A stretch of DNA of 6,532 nt from an uncultured Cellvibrio sp. (GTDB lineage Bacteria > Pseudomonadota > Gammaproteobacteria > Pseudomonadales > Cellvibrionaceae): the NCBI GenBank assembly GCA_946886255.1, contig CAMPIG010000281.1, positions 1 through 6,532 of the forward strand, in the 5' to 3' direction. Position 1 is the stretch's first letter. Each line of letters starts with the position of its first letter. A program made the position numbers and the translations under genes. The notes beneath the pieces are model-generated. The model was given only the letters and a program-made list of their open reading frames with translations. It was not told where the DNA came from and did not search any database. Below are positions 5,503-6,532 of the stretch, one piece after another.

Positions 5503-6532
5503 ATGGCAAACCGGTTGTTGTTGGCGAGCGGACTCTTGTTGTCCGCCGTATGTATCCAAGCCCAAACATCTGCATCTGACATTACCATCCCGGCCTCGGA
5601 CCTCAATGCATGTTTGCGCTCCAGTGTGACCGGCGCAGCGGACGATATGTCAGTAGAAGAACTCAAAGCAGGGTGCCAACTTCTGTTGGAGAAAAAATTG
5701 CTGTCACAATCCGAGGAGCTGGAAACGGAGACAGTTTCGGCAGCCCCCAAAAAAGAACGCCGGGCATTGAATGAACGCATGACTATTGAGGCTTTGAATC
5801 GGACCAACCGATTCACGCTTACCCCACACCGCCGCAACTACATCATGCTTGCCAGTTACAAAGACAATCCCAATACCGAACCCTACATTGCTGTCGACAG
5901 CCAACTGCAAAACCTTAGACATACGGAAGCGGAATTTCAGTTAAGCATCAAGATTCTACTGCGAGAAGGAATTTTTGATGACAACGGACATTTGTTCCTT
6001 GGTTATACAAGCCAGGCTTTCTGGCAAGTGTACAACCGCGATATTTCCGCCCCCTTTCGCGACACCAATCATCAACCGGAGTTGATCCTGAGTTTTACCA
6101 ACGACTGGGAAATTTTCGGTTTTCGCAATGTCCTGAACGAAGGCATTATCAATCATCAATCCAACGGTCAGAGCGGCGAATTATCGCGCAGCTGGAATCG
6201 CTTGATGTTCAACACTGTCTTCGAAAAAGATAACTTTGTCTTCGCCTTTACGCCTTGGTACCGCTTGCCGGAAGATGAAGAGGATTATCCTGGCGACCCA
6301 CGCGGCGACGACAACCCGGACATTGAAAAATTTATGGGTAACTTTGAACTAAACGGGGCCTACAAACGTAAACAGAATATCTTTAATGTCATGCTACGCA
6401 ATAATCTGCGCAGCGAGAATAAAGGTGCAGTGGAATTAGGCTGGAGCTTCCCGGTATCGCAACGCTCCCAGACAATTCGCGGTTACGTTAAATACTTTAA
6501 CGGTTACGGCCAATCATTGATTGATTACGACG
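5503..6532 (+). CDS. pldA: Outer-membrane phospholipase A (OMPLA/PldA), 3' end beyond window
   Basis: The first 343 codons of an outer-membrane beta-barrel phospholipase are present; it hydrolyses acyl chains of phospholipids that reach the outer leaflet and is calcium-dependent when dimeric. Residues 1-20 are a Sec signal peptide (MANRLLLASG..., probable cleavage after IQA). Residues 21-100 form a periplasmic extension absent from the short E. coli enzyme. It has two Cys (C37, C58) and a Glu/Lys-rich stretch (62-92). The barrel begins at RFTLTPHRRNY (103-113), and FRDTNHQPEL is a family strand motif. The catalytic motif HQSNGQSGELSRSWNR (218-233) places H218, S220 and N232 with exactly the spacing of E. 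coli His142, Ser144 and Asn156. S228 corresponds to the calcium-site Ser152; Q223 replaces Arg147. The ATG is chosen for its signal peptide and AGGTGG 6 nt upstream. It lies 164 bp after the NIT-like gene with its own promoter. Confidence 0.95.
   Translation, partial: MANRLLLASGLLLSAVCIQAQTSASDITIPASDLNACLRSSVTGAADDMSVEELKAGCQLLLEKKLLSQSEELETETVSAAPKKERRALNERMTIEALNRTNRFTLTPHRRNYIMLASYKDNPNTEPYIAVDSQLQNLRHTEAEFQLSIKILLREGIFDDNGHLFLGYTSQAFWQVYNRDISAPFRDTNHQPELILSFTNDWEIFGFRNVLNEGIINHQSNGQSGELSRSWNRLMFNTVFEKDNFVFAFTPWYRLPEDEEDYPGDPRGDDNPDIEKFMGNFELNGAYKRKQNIFNVMLRNNLRSENKGAVELGWSFPVSQRSQTIRGYVKYFNGYGQSLIDYD

Noticed and set aside
5490..5837. Minus-strand ORF of 115 codons opposite the pldA 5' region
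   Set aside because: It is antisense to the signal peptide and extension of pldA, whose frame continues into well-conserved phospholipase motifs.

Overview
The window looks like chromosomal DNA of a plant-polysaccharide-degrading gammaproteobacterium, most likely Cellvibrio or a close relative. This is inferred from a GH95 glycosidase beside a GH10 xylanase, a Gram-negative outer-membrane phospholipase A and moderate base composition. The genus is a judgement from gene content, not a search result. I see no RNA genes, insertion sequences or CRISPR arrays.

Left part (1-3545), minus strand: a secreted GH95 alpha-L-fucosidase/alpha-L-galactosidase, whose 3' end lies outside the window, and upstream of it a complete single-domain GH10 endo-xylanase with a twin-arginine-like leader. 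A 331-bp gap separates them. It holds paired hairpins and a pyrimidine-rich tract behind the xylanase, then a strong sigma70-type promoter and repeated half-sites in front of the GH95 gene. The xylanase also has its own promoter, overlapped by a perfect 9-bp inverted repeat. The two genes therefore look separately transcribed and separately controlled, although their products could act on the same hemicellulose.

Middle (3546-4384): a small NAD(P)H-dependent FMN/quinone reductase on the minus strand, then a divergent regulatory region. That region contains a minus-strand sigma70-like promoter with two dyads and, on the plus strand, a close match to a sigma54 (RpoN) promoter.

Right part (4385-6532), plus strand: a soluble helical protein resembling a stand-alone nitrate/nitrite-sensing (NIT) domain, then the first 343 codons of an outer-membrane phospholipase A (pldA) with its catalytic His, Ser and Asn in place. 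The pairing of a NIT-like protein with a sigma54-like promoter is the most suggestive regulatory signal here. No wholly new multigene system is evident.
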